The notes under the pieces were generated by a model. It made no database searches. It saw nothing but the letters and a program-made list of their open reading frames with translations, and was not told the DNA's origin. A stretch of DNA of 64,000 nt from Herbinix hemicellulosilytica (lineage in GTDB: Bacteria > Bacillota > Clostridia > Lachnospirales > Lachnospiraceae). Location of the stretch: positions 372,001-436,000 of the forward strand of contig NZ_CVTD020000015.1 of NCBI RefSeq assembly GCF_002904165.1. The letters are read 5' to 3'. The position numbers and the translations under genes were made by a program. Positions 15,747-24,997 of this stretch are shown here, piece after piece (positions within the stretch are counted from its first letter, which is position 1; every line of letters starts with the position of its first letter).

Positions 15747-18026
15747 CTATATAAGTCCATAACCTTTCAGAACATTGATTAATTCATTTATCTTTGAAAT
15801 CGCATTGCTTAGTGTAGCGCTTGTGCTCAAAGTACTTACTGATACTTTAGACGTGCCTGATGCTCCGAAAAATCCTATAACGTTATATACACTATTTCCA
15901 ATACGAATAGCGTTCGAACTTACCCAGAAAGATGATGCTCCTATCTCTACTATTTCAACCCAACGATATGTTTTGCCACCGATACTTATAGCGTTTGAAT
16001 AGCTTCCCTGTCCAAAGCATGCCCTATCTCCCATTCTTATATAATTCACGTCTAAGCCCCCGGATGTTATGCTGTCAGCACTAAGGTTTTTTACAGTTAT
16101 TTTGCTCGCATCAAGTATACCTCCGCTTATACGATCGGCGCTTAAATAACCCGATGTTATGTTGTTTGCGTTTAAGTTTATTATTGTGACCAATCCGGCA
16201 TTAATAATACCTGATTTAATATTACTTGCATTGAGATTAGTAACAGATACTTTACTGGCATCTATTGTTCCGGTAGTTATGTTTCCTCCGTTTATAGTTG
16301 TTTGGCCAGCTGTTGCCAGATTTGTAAACGTCACATATGCATTTATATTTAGGCTTTGTGATATCAGGCTTATTGTCCTATCTGTCAGTGTAAAATTTGA
16401 TGATGATGTGCCGCTTTTTACAAGCCAATTTATTTTATTTGCTGTCTGCTCAACTACAGATATATTTTGTGTTACACCGTTTATTGCCGTAGACACTTCA
16501 CTCCGGATTTGTGATGCTGTCTGGCTTATAACGGAATTCATTTGCTGAGTAGTTGAGTAATTTGTAAATCTTGCGTTAACTTCGCTCCGGATCTCTGTTG
16601 CTGTTTGAGTTATTTTAGACTCATTCTGAGTTATTCTACCATCAAGTGTCGTAAAATTATGTTGTACTGTCGATTGTATCTGATCTGCACGAATTACAAG
16701 CGAGGCTATATCCTCGCTTAGATCAGAATTCATTCTTGATACGGTTGCACTTATTTCTGATGCGGTTTGTCTTATAACAGATTGATTTCTTTGTATCAAC
16801 CCAAAAATACCGTCTTGCGCCCCGTATATTTCTTCTATAAATTTACTTATAAGTTCTTCGTTATCTCTTTTGAACTCGGAATAATACTTTGATATTTTAT
16901 TTGCGGTCTTTTTTATGATTTCCTTATTGTCTTCTATCTTTTCTTCAAGTTCTGTCAGCGTTCCTTTAAGAGTAGGTTTTAATGTTCCAAATTCTACTCT
17001 CCTGTACCGCATTGTTAAGCAATCAAGTTCATATGCTGTTACTTGCGTTAGGAGATCTACTCTCATGGCCGGATGTTTTACCTTTATAACATCGCCGATT
17101 TCCAGAACGCCTTCAAGATGCGCTTCCAAATTATAATTAATCTTGGGATATTGATTTGCAATAAGGTATTGAGTCGCTTGGTTTCGTAAATCAGTAATAA
17201 TCAGATTGTCATAATAGGCTTTTTTTGATTGCAATTCTGCTTTTGTGGCATCTAAATTACTTTTTGTCGTATTTAATGTTTCCAGTGTATTTTCTTTATC
17301 TCCAATTAATTTGGCTATTTCATCCTCGATTAATGGAATTTGAGCTTCTATAATTGCCTTTTCTTTTTTCTCGGCCTCTGAATCGCCAAGTTCATTTAGT
17401 CTACGATTAAGCTCTGCTTTTTCTGTTTCCAAACTATTAATTGCCGTATCAAAAGCGTTATATTTGGCTTGCAGTGTTATAACACTACTTTCATAACCTG
17501 CAACCATTCCCTCAAGGTCTTTAATGATCTCTTCGAGTTCCTCTACCTCATTTTCTAATTCCTCCGATAAGTCAAATTCTAGAGTCTTTTCGTAAAGTCT
17601 CGGATAAGGATTAGGAACCGATATATAACCTTCAGGTAGCATTATGTCTTTATACCCGACAGGGATTAATTTTGTAACAACATCATCCCAATCTTCATCA
17701 ACTTCGCAATTTTGCAGATTTTTCCCGTACGATATAACCACGCCTCTATCTGCAGGTGTTGACGGTTTCTCTTGCCAAATAAGCCAGGCCTTTATTGTAA
17801 TCGGATTGCCTTTTGCCGGGTTGTGTATTCGATACGCCTTCTTGCCGGCCAGAGTGTCCGCAACTATAACATTGTCTTGCACTAAAAAGTCCGCATATTT
17901 CAGCGGACACTCAATTTCGATATATTCTTCTTCAGCATTTTTGTATATGATAGCTGTGATAGGCTTTAATACCATTTCGCCATTTGTAAAATAATTAGTG
18001 TCATTAGCCTTAAAAACTCTTATCAT
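15747..18026 (-). CDS. Tail-associated lysin / prophage tail endopeptidase (Tal-like)
   Basis: 759 aa. The N-terminal third resembles the gp27-like base of siphovirus Tal proteins (prophage tail endopeptidase family). It is followed by a long coiled coil (about 165-290, ELENEVEELEEIIKDLEG), a linker ending the structural part, and a long fibre-like C-terminus with repeats of the form L-x-A-x-x-I-x-S-G (NLNANNITSGYLSADRISGG) as in gp58-like tail fibres. The ATG at 18026 is favoured by AGGAG 9 nt upstream. It follows Dit, the standard order TMP-Dit-Tal-fibre. No active site for peptidoglycan cleavage could be picked. Confidence 0.8.
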   Translation of the reverse strand: MIRVFKANDTNYFTNGEMVLKPITAIIYKNAEEEYIEIECPLKYADFLVQDNVIVADTLAGKKAYRIHNPAKGNPITIKAWLIWQEKPSTPADRGVVISYGKNLQNCEVDEDWDDVVTKLIPVGYKDIMLPEGYISVPNPYPRLYEKTLEFDLSEELENEVEELEEIIKDLEGMVAGYESSVITLQAKYNAFDTAINSLETEKAELNRRLNELGDSEAEKKEKAIIEAQIPLIEDEIAKLIGDKENTLETLNTTKSNLDATKAELQSKKAYYDNLIITDLRNQATQYLIANQYPKINYNLEAHLEGVLEIGDVIKVKHPAMRVDLLTQVTAYELDCLTMRYRRVEFGTLKPTLKGTLTELEEKIEDNKEIIKKTANKISKYYSEFKRDNEELISKFIEEIYGAQDGIFGLIQRNQSVIRQTASEISATVSRMNSDLSEDIASLVIRADQIQSTVQHNFTTLDGRITQNESKITQTATEIRSEVNARFTNYSTTQQMNSVISQTASQIRSEVSTAINGVTQNISVVEQTANKINWLVKSGTSSSNFTLTDRTISLISQSLNINAYVTFTNLATAGQTTINGGNITTGTIDASKVSVTNLNASNIKSGIINAGLVTIINLNANNITSGYLSADRISGGILDASKITVKNLSADSITSGGLDVNYIRMGDRACFGQGSYSNAISIGGKTYRWVEIVEIGASSFWVSSNAIRIGNSVYNVIGFFGASGTSKVSVSTLSTSATLSNAISKINELINVLKGYGLI

Positions 18027-18694
18027 AGCCATCTACTCCTTACAAGAGTTTTGACGTTTGTAACATTTCCGGTAAAGCTTAAAATATTTTCGCCTGGCTG
18101 TAAAACCGGGAAATTACCTGTCATAACCCTGTTTCTCCTGTTGTTTAAATTATCTTTGTATGCTTCTTGTTCCTCACTATCTAACGTCACATATCCGTCA
18201 ATTATTATATCGCACTGCTTATTTCCGTTAATATATACACCCACGGCACCGTTCCCAAATATAGTCATGAGCGGTAAGCTCTCGATATTACCCTGATTAA
18301 TTAAAGTTCTCGCCTCTGTTTCTTCCTCATCCACGGCATATTTATATGGCTGCACCAAAAATGTTACATTGGCTTTTCTAAACCTCAAGGCTGATTCATA
18401 GTCAATCTGACTTACCACAAACGCTTCATAATATTTATCAGGTTCATTACTTAAGATTAATTTCCCGCTTCCATTAAGCCATTCCATAACATCATAAATA
18501 TTCCCGTCTCTAAATCCAAGCGATATGGATTTTTCATAAGCTTTGTATCCCAAGACATTAACCTTTGTTTTATCGCTTCCGTCTACCTCTATTAGCTCAT
18601 ACCTCATAGGTGGTTTAACAATGGGAGGTAGACTTTCAACTATTAAATTCGTAAAGTTTTCGCTTGATATTCCTTTAAAGATAAAATAACTCAT
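18023..18694 (-). CDS. Distal tail protein (Dit)
   Basis: 223 aa. Dit forms the hub at the tail tip, connecting the tail tube to Tal and the baseplate. Sequence traits of the siphovirus family: an N-terminal FKGISSENFTNLIVESLP strand and KVNVLGYKAYEKSISLGFRD in the ring-forming domain, and VNVTFLVQP-like wording (FRKANVTFLVQPYKYAV) near the middle. It lies between the tape measure and the Tal gene, with a 4-bp overlap onto the latter. Confidence 0.85.
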   Translation of the reverse strand: MSYFIFKGISSENFTNLIVESLPPIVKPPMRYELIEVDGSDKTKVNVLGYKAYEKSISLGFRDGNIYDVMEWLNGSGKLILSNEPDKYYEAFVVSQIDYESALRFRKANVTFLVQPYKYAVDEEETEARTLINQGNIESLPLMTIFGNGAVGVYINGNKQCDIIIDGYVTLDSEEQEAYKDNLNNRRNRVMTGNFPVLQPGENILSFTGNVTNVKTLVRSRWL

Positions 18695-18697
18695 AGT

Positions 18698-21600
18698 CTA
18701 CCTCCCTTTTATGTTTTGGTAGATTCGTGTGTCTACAATCTGGCCAATTGCTCGTTTGTCCAACTGCACTGTAAGATTAAGTTTTTTAAGAGCATTGGTC
18801 ATAGCAATTTCTATCATGTTATAGTCTATCGAAACAGTCGTTTGTGCAACGGATGACTTGAGCATAGCAGTGGGATTGTAATATTTAAGCATCTCGCTTA
18901 AGTCATTAGATCTTAATAATGTATCTCGTGTCTGTCCCGGAGGAAGATATTTATATGCATATTCCTGGATAGCTTTTTTCATCTGTTCTTCACTTGATGT
19001 AGCTTCTTTATATTTCAAGGCTTGATACATTTTAAATTTAGCCAAATCTTCTTGGTATATTTCTTCTGCATTTTGTAGAGCAAGATCTTTTTGCTCCTTT
19101 AAGTACGTGCGATATTCAGCTTGTTTCTCTCTTAAGGTATCCCGTTCAAGTTCTTGCTCTTCTTTTAAAGCTTCTATTCTTAACTGATAACGCCTTCTTA
19201 TTGCTTCCTTTTCTGCTTCGTATTGTTCATTAAGCTTTTCTTGTTCGGCTCTTTGCTCTTCTTTAATAGACTCAATTTTTTTATCGTAACTTTTGTTAAT
19301 AGTCTCTTTTTGCTCTTCCAGGATAGACTTTTGAAGCTTGCGTTCCTCCTTGAGTCTTTCACGAGCTAGCTGTTCTTCAAATCTTTGTAACTCTCTTATA
19401 GCTTCTAATCTTTCTTCCGATGTTTTTGCTGTTTCTATTCGGGCCTGTATTTCGGCTTTTTTTTCGGCGTTTTCTCTTTCCTTTAATGCCCTGTCCTCTG
19501 CTTCTTGTTGCGCGTCTATGGCATCTATTTGCTCTTGTATCCTCTTTAATTCTCTGTACCTGTCTTCATCGACTAGTTTAATTCTCTCGGTATACTCTTT
19601 GTCAATGAGCTTAAGTTTTTCTTTATGAGCTTTTTCTAACGCCTTAAGTTCTTTTTCCTGTGCTTCTTGTACATCATTAATTCTTCTTTCCCATGATTTT
19701 GTAAAAGCTCTCTCTTCAGATCTTAACTGTTTTTCAAGGTCATTTGAGGCGGCTTCATATATTTTGTTTAATTTTTTCTTTCTGTCCTCTAGCGTTCCAA
19801 TTTCTGCCTGTGTTTGCTCATCAAGGTACTTTTTGTACTTAGTCGAAAATTCATCTAAATATGTAGAACTGGATTTAAACGACTCAGATATGAACTCCTC
19901 AACACTCTTAGTTGCGTCAGATAGTTTACTGAGTTCTTTTTCAAGCTCCTTTATTTGATTTATATATGGAGCTAATCTATCGCTTGCTTTTACAAATTCA
20001 TCTCTTAAATTTGCATTTTCCTTAAGAAATTGTTTTTCTTCTTTGCTAAGAGAAATATATGCTCTACTTCTTAATTCCACATATCTGCTATATTTTTCTC
20101 TTAAATTCTCATAATCTAACTCCTGCTCCAGTTGCTCTCTTTCTTTAATTAAATTATTTAATTGAATTTCAGCGTCAATTCTGGATCTTAATAAATCGGT
20201 GTATTTGTCCTCAGCGGTTTTTGTTAATGCATATTCTTTGTACTTGCTTATAAGAGCTTCTACCTCATTTTTTTGCTTAGATAACACCCATGTTTGCTCA
20301 TCAATTACAATATTAAGATCGGGTATTAATTTATTTAATTGTTCCACTAATGAAACCATTTCTTGTTTTTCAGCATTGGTTTTTTGTTCTTTATCTGCTA
20401 ATTCATACAGTCTGTAAGACAGTTCTTTGGCAGCGCCGTAATTTGCCTCTATGCTTCTTCGTTCTTCTTCCCACGCATTTGCCCTATTTTCGATTTCTTT
20501 TTTTAAACGCTCGCTGCTATCAATCAATCTTCGTGTTTCTTCGTCCATTTCTGTTATTTCATCAGTGGCTTTTCTCATGCTTCTAATATACGAATCTATT
20601 GCAGTTGCAGCACCTAATATTGCACTTGCTATAGCAATATATATATTTGCTTTGCTCGCATTATTAAATGCCGTCTGTGCCACTGTGGCTGCTTCTGTAG
20701 CTGTTTTTAGAGTTTTATACGCTTCTACTACATATAAAACCCCATCAGCAGCTTTTTTAACGAGAATTGCAGCTCCTATCCCTTTGAGGCCGGCTATAAC
20801 TTTATCAGAGTTATCTATCAACCAAACAAACGCATCAACAACACCTTCTGATAGAACCTCCGCTACTTCCGCCATCTGGTCTCCCATTCCGTCCATGGCT
20901 TCGTTCAGTTTTGACGTAGCTTTAGTAACTGCCGGAATAATTGCATTTCCTAACTTCATCAGAATTTCTTCTTGTTGTAAAGCTTGTATTCTCTGCTGAT
21001 TAGCTAAACTACCAATATTTCTAGCAAAATCACCCTGTGCATCTGCCGTAACTTGCATTAGGTAGTTATATCTTAATGTTGCTTGCTCGGCTTGTGTCAT
21101 TTCACTGTAGGCTTTCTTTATGCCATTTGCCAATGCGTATGCCTCGAGGTTTGCAACATTCAGATTAATTCCCAATTGCTTAAGCGGCTCTGTTTCGCCA
21201 CTAATTCCACTTCGTATTTTTGCAAATGCTTCTTCTACATCTAAATTATAAAAAGATGCCATATCTCCTGCTAATTGAACTAGATTTTTTGACATCTCTA
21301 TAACTTCTTTATCTGTTAACTGCATGGACTTAAGCATGGCTCCCATAGTACCGACAAACTGCTTGCTTAAAAGCACAGATACACCATGAGCTTCTCCCAT
21401 GCTTTCTGCCCATTTATCTATAACACTCGCCTTTTGGCCAAAAGTGACATCTACTACGTTTTGAACTTCTTCCAAGTCAGAGGCTAACTCAATGCTTTTT
21501 TCGATTGAGTCTCCCAATAAATTAGCCATCTTACGAATGCCATCGGATATTGCATTAGATAAAAGATTCGCTTTTAATATATCTCCAAATAAACTCGTCT

Positions 21601-22033
21601 TTTGAGCTGCATCATTTATCCGTCTACCATACTCGTCTATAGATTTTGCTGTTTTATCTGTAGCCTCCTCGGCTTCTTTCATGTACTTTTCGTTATCTTC
21701 AATTTCTCTGTTAAGCTTTATTAAATAAGCACTTGCATTATTTAATTTTATTTGCCAGTCTTGTACCTGCTTGGAATTTTCGCCATATTGCTTTGCTGCT
21801 TCTTCCAAAGCTGCTTTAATTAATTTAATTTTTTTCTCTTGCTCAGCCTGCTCCTTGACTAATATTTCGTGCTTAGCCCTAAGCGCGTCTATTGAATTTG
21901 CATTACCCTCAAATTCTGCTGAAACAGCTTTTAATTCACTTTTTAAAACATTTATGCTGTTATTAACTTGGTTTATCGCTTGCCTATACTCTTTTTCGCC
22001 TTCCAATACAATTTTGGTTCCTATTGTACTCAT
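18698..22033 (-). CDS. Tail tape measure protein
   Basis: 1111 aa, the longest gene of the prophage, which fits a tail length ruler. Long charged coiled coils cover most of the protein, notably about 15-130 and 660-990 (EEERK/EKLK-rich). The middle has the phage TMP region with hydrophobic segments (GIGAAILVKKAADGVLYVV, IYIAIASAILGAATAI) that may insert in the membrane during ejection. It follows the tail assembly chaperone and precedes Dit. No lysozyme or peptidase domain was recognised. Confidence 0.92.
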   Translation of the reverse strand: MSTIGTKIVLEGEKEYRQAINQVNNSINVLKSELKAVSAEFEGNANSIDALRAKHEILVKEQAEQEKKIKLIKAALEEAAKQYGENSKQVQDWQIKLNNASAYLIKLNREIEDNEKYMKEAEEATDKTAKSIDEYGRRINDAAQKTSLFGDILKANLLSNAISDGIRKMANLLGDSIEKSIELASDLEEVQNVVDVTFGQKASVIDKWAESMGEAHGVSVLLSKQFVGTMGAMLKSMQLTDKEVIEMSKNLVQLAGDMASFYNLDVEEAFAKIRSGISGETEPLKQLGINLNVANLEAYALANGIKKAYSEMTQAEQATLRYNYLMQVTADAQGDFARNIGSLANQQRIQALQQEEILMKLGNAIIPAVTKATSKLNEAMDGMGDQMAEVAEVLSEGVVDAFVWLIDNSDKVIAGLKGIGAAILVKKAADGVLYVVEAYKTLKTATEAATVAQTAFNNASKANIYIAIASAILGAATAIDSYIRSMRKATDEITEMDEETRRLIDSSERLKKEIENRANAWEEERRSIEANYGAAKELSYRLYELADKEQKTNAEKQEMVSLVEQLNKLIPDLNIVIDEQTWVLSKQKNEVEALISKYKEYALTKTAEDKYTDLLRSRIDAEIQLNNLIKEREQLEQELDYENLREKYSRYVELRSRAYISLSKEEKQFLKENANLRDEFVKASDRLAPYINQIKELEKELSKLSDATKSVEEFISESFKSSSTYLDEFSTKYKKYLDEQTQAEIGTLEDRKKKLNKIYEAASNDLEKQLRSEERAFTKSWERRINDVQEAQEKELKALEKAHKEKLKLIDKEYTERIKLVDEDRYRELKRIQEQIDAIDAQQEAEDRALKERENAEKKAEIQARIETAKTSEERLEAIRELQRFEEQLARERLKEERKLQKSILEEQKETINKSYDKKIESIKEEQRAEQEKLNEQYEAEKEAIRRRYQLRIEALKEEQELERDTLREKQAEYRTYLKEQKDLALQNAEEIYQEDLAKFKMYQALKYKEATSSEEQMKKAIQEYAYKYLPPGQTRDTLLRSNDLSEMLKYYNPTAMLKSSVAQTTVSIDYNMIEIAMTNALKKLNLTVQLDKRAIGQIVDTRIYQNIKGR

Positions 22034-22045
22034 ACCCTCACCCCT

Positions 22046-22528
22046 TTATATACTGAGCAGAGATACCTCTTCTTCCTCTTTAATGGCACCTATATATTTC
22101 AGGTGTTCCCTATGTAATGTTCCGATTTTGCCTATTGTCATTTGCCATACTTCACTTTCTCGGTATCCCAGTACAACCGTTCCTATGTAAATAAATCTCT
22201 CGATATCAACAAAATCCGCCTTCGTACTTGGAGGCGGATTGTAACCTTTAATTTCTTTTAGTTTTGCTTGTTCTGCAAAAGCTATAATAAGCATTGCAGA
22301 TATATAATCCGGATTATCTATAACATCAACATCAATGCCGATTAAGTATTTCAACAGCAACTTGATGGATATTTCCCTCGTTCTTTCATTTTGCGTCCAT
22401 TCGAGAATCTCTGTTATAGGCATCTGAGTATCTGTCTGTAGTCTATCAATAACATCTAACGTATACAAAATGTTATATACTTTCCCGTTTACAGTTATTG
22501 GTGTCGGTTTTGGTTTTAAGTACCTCAT
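22046..22528 (-). CDS. Tail assembly chaperone (G and T parts in one frame)
   Basis: 160-aa product between the major tail protein and the tape measure, the position of the lambda gpG/gpGT chaperones. The N-terminal part (about 1-100) is G-like. The C-terminal part (FVDIERFIYIGTVVLGYRES, then EVWQMTIGKIGTLHREH) has the T-like W-x-M-T pattern. Both are in one reading frame, so no programmed frameshift is needed for the long form. A perfect 9-bp stem-loop (22213-22221 / 22232-22240), followed by TTTT, lies exactly at the G/T boundary and may make a shorter form. Confidence 0.7.
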   Translation of the reverse strand: MRYLKPKPTPITVNGKVYNILYTLDVIDRLQTDTQMPITEILEWTQNERTREISIKLLLKYLIGIDVDVIDNPDYISAMLIIAFAEQAKLKEIKGYNPPPSTKADFVDIERFIYIGTVVLGYRESEVWQMTIGKIGTLHREHLKYIGAIKEEEEVSLLSI

Positions 22529-22553
22529 GCTTCACCCTGCTTTCTAAAAAAGA

Positions 22554-22581
22554 GAGGGCAAGCCCTTAACAGCATGCCCTC
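22554..22581 (-). terminator. Terminator/attenuator after the major tail protein gene
   Basis: Stem GAGGGCA / TGCCCTC with a 14-nt loop; the minus strand continues TCTTTTTTAG. It sits between the tail tube gene and the tail chaperone. It would lower transcription of downstream genes relative to the abundant tube protein, a common arrangement in phages. Confidence 0.75.
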
Positions 22582-22587
22582 CATATA

Positions 22588-23151
22588 TTAAGCTTCCGGT
22601 GGAATGTTAGCCTTTTCATTAAGGTATTTGATTGCGTCCTCTTCTTTTTTAAATATCTTTCTTTCTCTCCATTGCTTATTGTCAAGGGCCATTATAGTTC
22701 CTGTAATGGTCGGTGTCTGGAAAGATACTGTCTCGCCTTTTGTTGTGGCACTCTCGCCGCTTTCTGTAAAGAGAACTTTATAAATCCACATGGCTATGTA
22801 AGATTTTTCACCGTCTATCATTTCCTCTTTTAATAAACCAACTCCTACATAGTTAGGGACATCGTCGGTTTTGTCAATTATCAAAGTTCCATCTTCTCCG
22901 GGAGTTACTGTATGGCCAAATACCGTATTGTATGCTTCAATTGGAATAGTTGTAATTCCAAGATCAATAGTACCGTTTCTGAACTCCTTAACTGTTTCAG
23001 CAATCACATTGTCGCCTGTCAAATTGGCCTCATTATAGTTTGTTGTTATATTAACGCTTACAGCTTTACCCATTCTAAAGCCATTCGAATAGGTGTTTGT
23101 TGCCGGATCCAATTTTGCTATCGTCGGGTATGCCAGTCCAATATATGCCAT
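22588..23151 (-). CDS. Major tail tube protein
   Basis: 187 aa. The protein starts MAYIGLAYPTIAKLDPATNT and has the beta-rich pattern of Gram-positive siphovirus tube proteins (MGKAVSVNITTNYNEANLTG, SFQTPTITGTIMAL). It is followed by a terminator, as expected for a highly expressed structural gene, and lies between the head-tail joining genes and the tail chaperone. Confidence 0.88.
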   Translation of the reverse strand: MAYIGLAYPTIAKLDPATNTYSNGFRMGKAVSVNITTNYNEANLTGDNVIAETVKEFRNGTIDLGITTIPIEAYNTVFGHTVTPGEDGTLIIDKTDDVPNYVGVGLLKEEMIDGEKSYIAMWIYKVLFTESGESATTKGETVSFQTPTITGTIMALDNKQWRERKIFKKEEDAIKYLNEKANIPPEA

Positions 23152-23154
23152 CCT

Positions 23155-23379
23155 TTATCCCTCCATTTCTGAAATAGTGATTTTATAATTCTTCCCCGGT
23201 TTAAACTGGGAAGTACATTCGGGTTTAATCCCGGACAAATTAAAAAAGCCGTTCGGGGTATGTTTGAAAACTTTGCTGTTTTCTTCTCCCTGAACAACTT
23301 CCATATTTATATCAGCCATTCCGTCATCATATTCCGTCTTACTTCTGCACTTAAAGATTACCGCTTCCAATTTCATCAT
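23155..23379 (-). CDS. Small protein between neck and tail genes, unknown
   Basis: 74 aa, starting MMKLEAVIFKCRSKTEYDDG; beta-rich with a C-terminal FKPGKNYKITISEME strand. It overlaps the HK97-gp10-like gene by 4 bp and ends 3 bp before the tail tube gene. I do not recognise it. The position and size would fit a neck or tail accessory protein. Confidence 0.6.
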   Translation of the reverse strand: MMKLEAVIFKCRSKTEYDDGMADINMEVVQGEENSKVFKHTPNGFFNLSGIKPECTSQFKPGKNYKITISEMEG

Positions 23380-23861
23380 CCTTTCATTATGTTCTCTACT
23401 TTTTCATCATATTTCTTTTGCATTTCCTCTTCGGCTGTTTTTCTTGCCTTGTTTGCAGCCTTGCGCATAAATGGCGTCTTTTTTCTAACCGATGAACCGC
23501 TCTCAATGGCTCTTGCCAAAAGAGGATTAGGAATTCCTTTAGGATATTTCTTTGTCGGTATGCTTCCATATCCATCAAATCCTACTTTAGTATTGGTGTT
23601 TCCCTGGTAGTCAATATCAGGTGGTGCAATGCCTAAACTATCTAATAAATCTTGCTTTTGTTGTTTAGGCACTCCGACAAATACTTCACCTTTTTTTAAC
23701 CTCCGGAACTTATCCTCAGGAAGACTTTCAAGGCTTTTTCTTATTTCATCAGCAACCGGTTGAGCTCCAGCCATTACTACTTCTTTTGAAATTTCCGGAT
23801 CTGCAAGTTTAGACAACTTCATTTCCAGTTCTTCGAACCCGCTTAATTGCAATTTAGCCAT
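23376..23861 (-). CDS. HK97 gp10-like tail completion protein
   Basis: 161 aa. It resembles the HK97-gp10/SPP1 gp17-type family of neck/tail completion proteins: N-terminal LSGFEELEMKLSKLAD helix, VMAGAQPVADEIRKSL helix, then basic loops and a Lys-rich C-terminal helix (ANKARKTAEEEMQKKYDEKV). It overlaps both neighbours by a few bases, typical for this cluster of head-tail genes. Confidence 0.85.
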   Translation of the reverse strand: MAKLQLSGFEELEMKLSKLADPEISKEVVMAGAQPVADEIRKSLESLPEDKFRRLKKGEVFVGVPKQQKQDLLDSLGIAPPDIDYQGNTNTKVGFDGYGSIPTKKYPKGIPNPLLARAIESGSSVRKKTPFMRKAANKARKTAEEEMQKKYDEKVENIMKG

Positions 23862-24181
23862 TAAACCACCGCTTGTACTAAGTATTCATAATGTGTATAT
23901 CCGGTGTCCGTTTCATATTGAATTGATAAGAGTTCAAAAGGCAATTTTGCTTCATTAAAAGCGTTCTGTAGTCTTGTAATAATATCCGGATACTCATGTT
24001 TGGTAAATACATCAACTGTCACATCAAGAATTTGGATCTCCTTTCGATTGTCCGCATGTACCGCACCGCTCTCGCCGTCCTCGGCCCATACGATATATTC
24101 GTCTGCATCAGTTTCTGCCCATTGATGGTAAACATTAATGGTAACGGTTAATAAGAGGTTTTTAATCTCATCCAAACTCAT
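23861..24181 (-). CDS. Phage tail terminator / minor neck protein
   Basis: 106 aa beginning MSLDEIKNLLLTVTINVYHQ and ending with the paired strands TGYTHYEYLVQAVV. The size, the N-terminal helix followed by a beta sheet, and the place just before the gp10-like gene fit the tail terminator family (lambda gpU-like fold). The family call is inferred mainly from synteny. Confidence 0.65.
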   Translation of the reverse strand: MSLDEIKNLLLTVTINVYHQWAETDADEYIVWAEDGESGAVHADNRKEIQILDVTVDVFTKHEYPDIITRLQNAFNEAKLPFELLSIQYETDTGYTHYEYLVQAVV

Positions 24182-24524
24182 ATTTGCTCGCCACCCTTTC
24201 TAAGGATAAATCCAGGCATTTAGGTTCAACGTCTTTTATAACTTGCGCCTGTTTTATCCGATATTGCTCGCCATCAATTGGGACTACAACATCATCACGA
24301 GATACACCGTTAACATATGGGATTCTTAACAGCTTTTCGATGGTATTTTGTACTTGCATATTAGCAACAAACCTTGTCACTCCAACTGTTCTTTCCTCGT
24401 ACGGTATAGATTCAAATTTCAGTAGCAAACCATCCTTTGGTCTATTTCCAGGTGCGGCTATATTGCCAACTTTATAAACTGCTAAGACGCCATCGTTATA
24501 TGTCTGTGTTTTTGGCTTTTTCAT
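24168..24524 (-). CDS. Head closure (head-tail stopper) protein
   Basis: 118 aa. Small beta-barrel-like protein with VAVYK.../VVPIDGEQYRIKQAQVIKD, matching the general pattern of phage head-tail adaptors that close the connector after packaging. It lies second after the capsid, between the gp6-like connector and the tail terminator, with overlaps on both sides. Family membership is inferred from pattern and order. Confidence 0.65.
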   Translation of the reverse strand: MKKPKTQTYNDGVLAVYKVGNIAAPGNRPKDGLLLKFESIPYEERTVGVTRFVANMQVQNTIEKLLRIPYVNGVSRDDVVVPIDGEQYRIKQAQVIKDVEPKCLDLSLERVASKYEFG

Positions 24525-24807
24525 ACCTCTTTACCTCCTCGCTCATTTGGAGTGACAATAATTCGTGCTGAAAATTTGTCTGAAATTGCTCAAGTGCATT
24601 TGAACGAACATATCTGCAGTACTCAAATAGCAACTCCCTTGGCTTGTCCTCAACTGTATAATCCAGTTCTTTCCCTGCAATGCGGTCAATATATTTCATT
24701 CCACGGGCAATAATGCCGGAGAGTTTTTCATCTCCGGCCTCATCATCCCATGTTATATTCAAATAGTTCTTAACGGACTTAAGCAGTCCTTCTGGTAGGT
24801 TTGTCAT
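24496..24807 (-). CDS. gp6-like head-tail connector protein
   Basis: 103 aa, all-helical, starting MTNLPEGLLKSVKNYLNITW and containing GMKYIDRIAGKELDY. Similar to HK97 gp6-like connector proteins, which form the ring under the portal. It is the usual first gene of the head-tail joining block, here preceded by a 56-aa gene and the capsid. Confidence 0.8.
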   Translation of the reverse strand: MTNLPEGLLKSVKNYLNITWDDEAGDEKLSGIIARGMKYIDRIAGKELDYTVEDKPRELLFEYCRYVRSNALEQFQTNFQHELLSLQMSEEVKRYEKAKNTDI

Positions 24808-24815
24808 GATATCAC

Positions 24816-24986
24816 CTATTTCTTACCCTTTGGTTTTGCCTTGACTTCAACAGGCTTTACCAAAACACCATGAGCGGTAGAGTTAATTTCCTCATACCGC
24901 TCATTGGTTACTTCGATTTCCTGTCCTTTCTGGTATACGACTTTTGTATGTTTATCCCGGAAAGGCTTTATTACATTAACCTTCAT
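24816..24986 (-). CDS. 56-aa head-region protein, unknown
   Basis: Starts with the ATG at 24986, 11 bp after the capsid stop, with AAGGTGATG upstream. It encodes MKVNVIKPFRDKHTKVVYQK followed by a short folded-looking part and a basic tail (VKAKPKGKK). Similar very small genes are common just after the major capsid gene in Gram-positive phages, but I know no function. Confidence 0.7.
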   Translation of the reverse strand: MKVNVIKPFRDKHTKVVYQKGQEIEVTNERYEEINSTAHGVLVKPVEVKAKPKGKK

Positions 24987-24997
24987 GCTGCATCACC

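Noticed and set aside
20451-20999. Plus-strand open frame of 182 codons opposite the tape measure gene
   Set aside because: Complement of a long coiled-coil gene; Ala/Ser-rich translation with no start signal. Such frames are expected opposite Glu/Lys/Arg-rich coding sequence.
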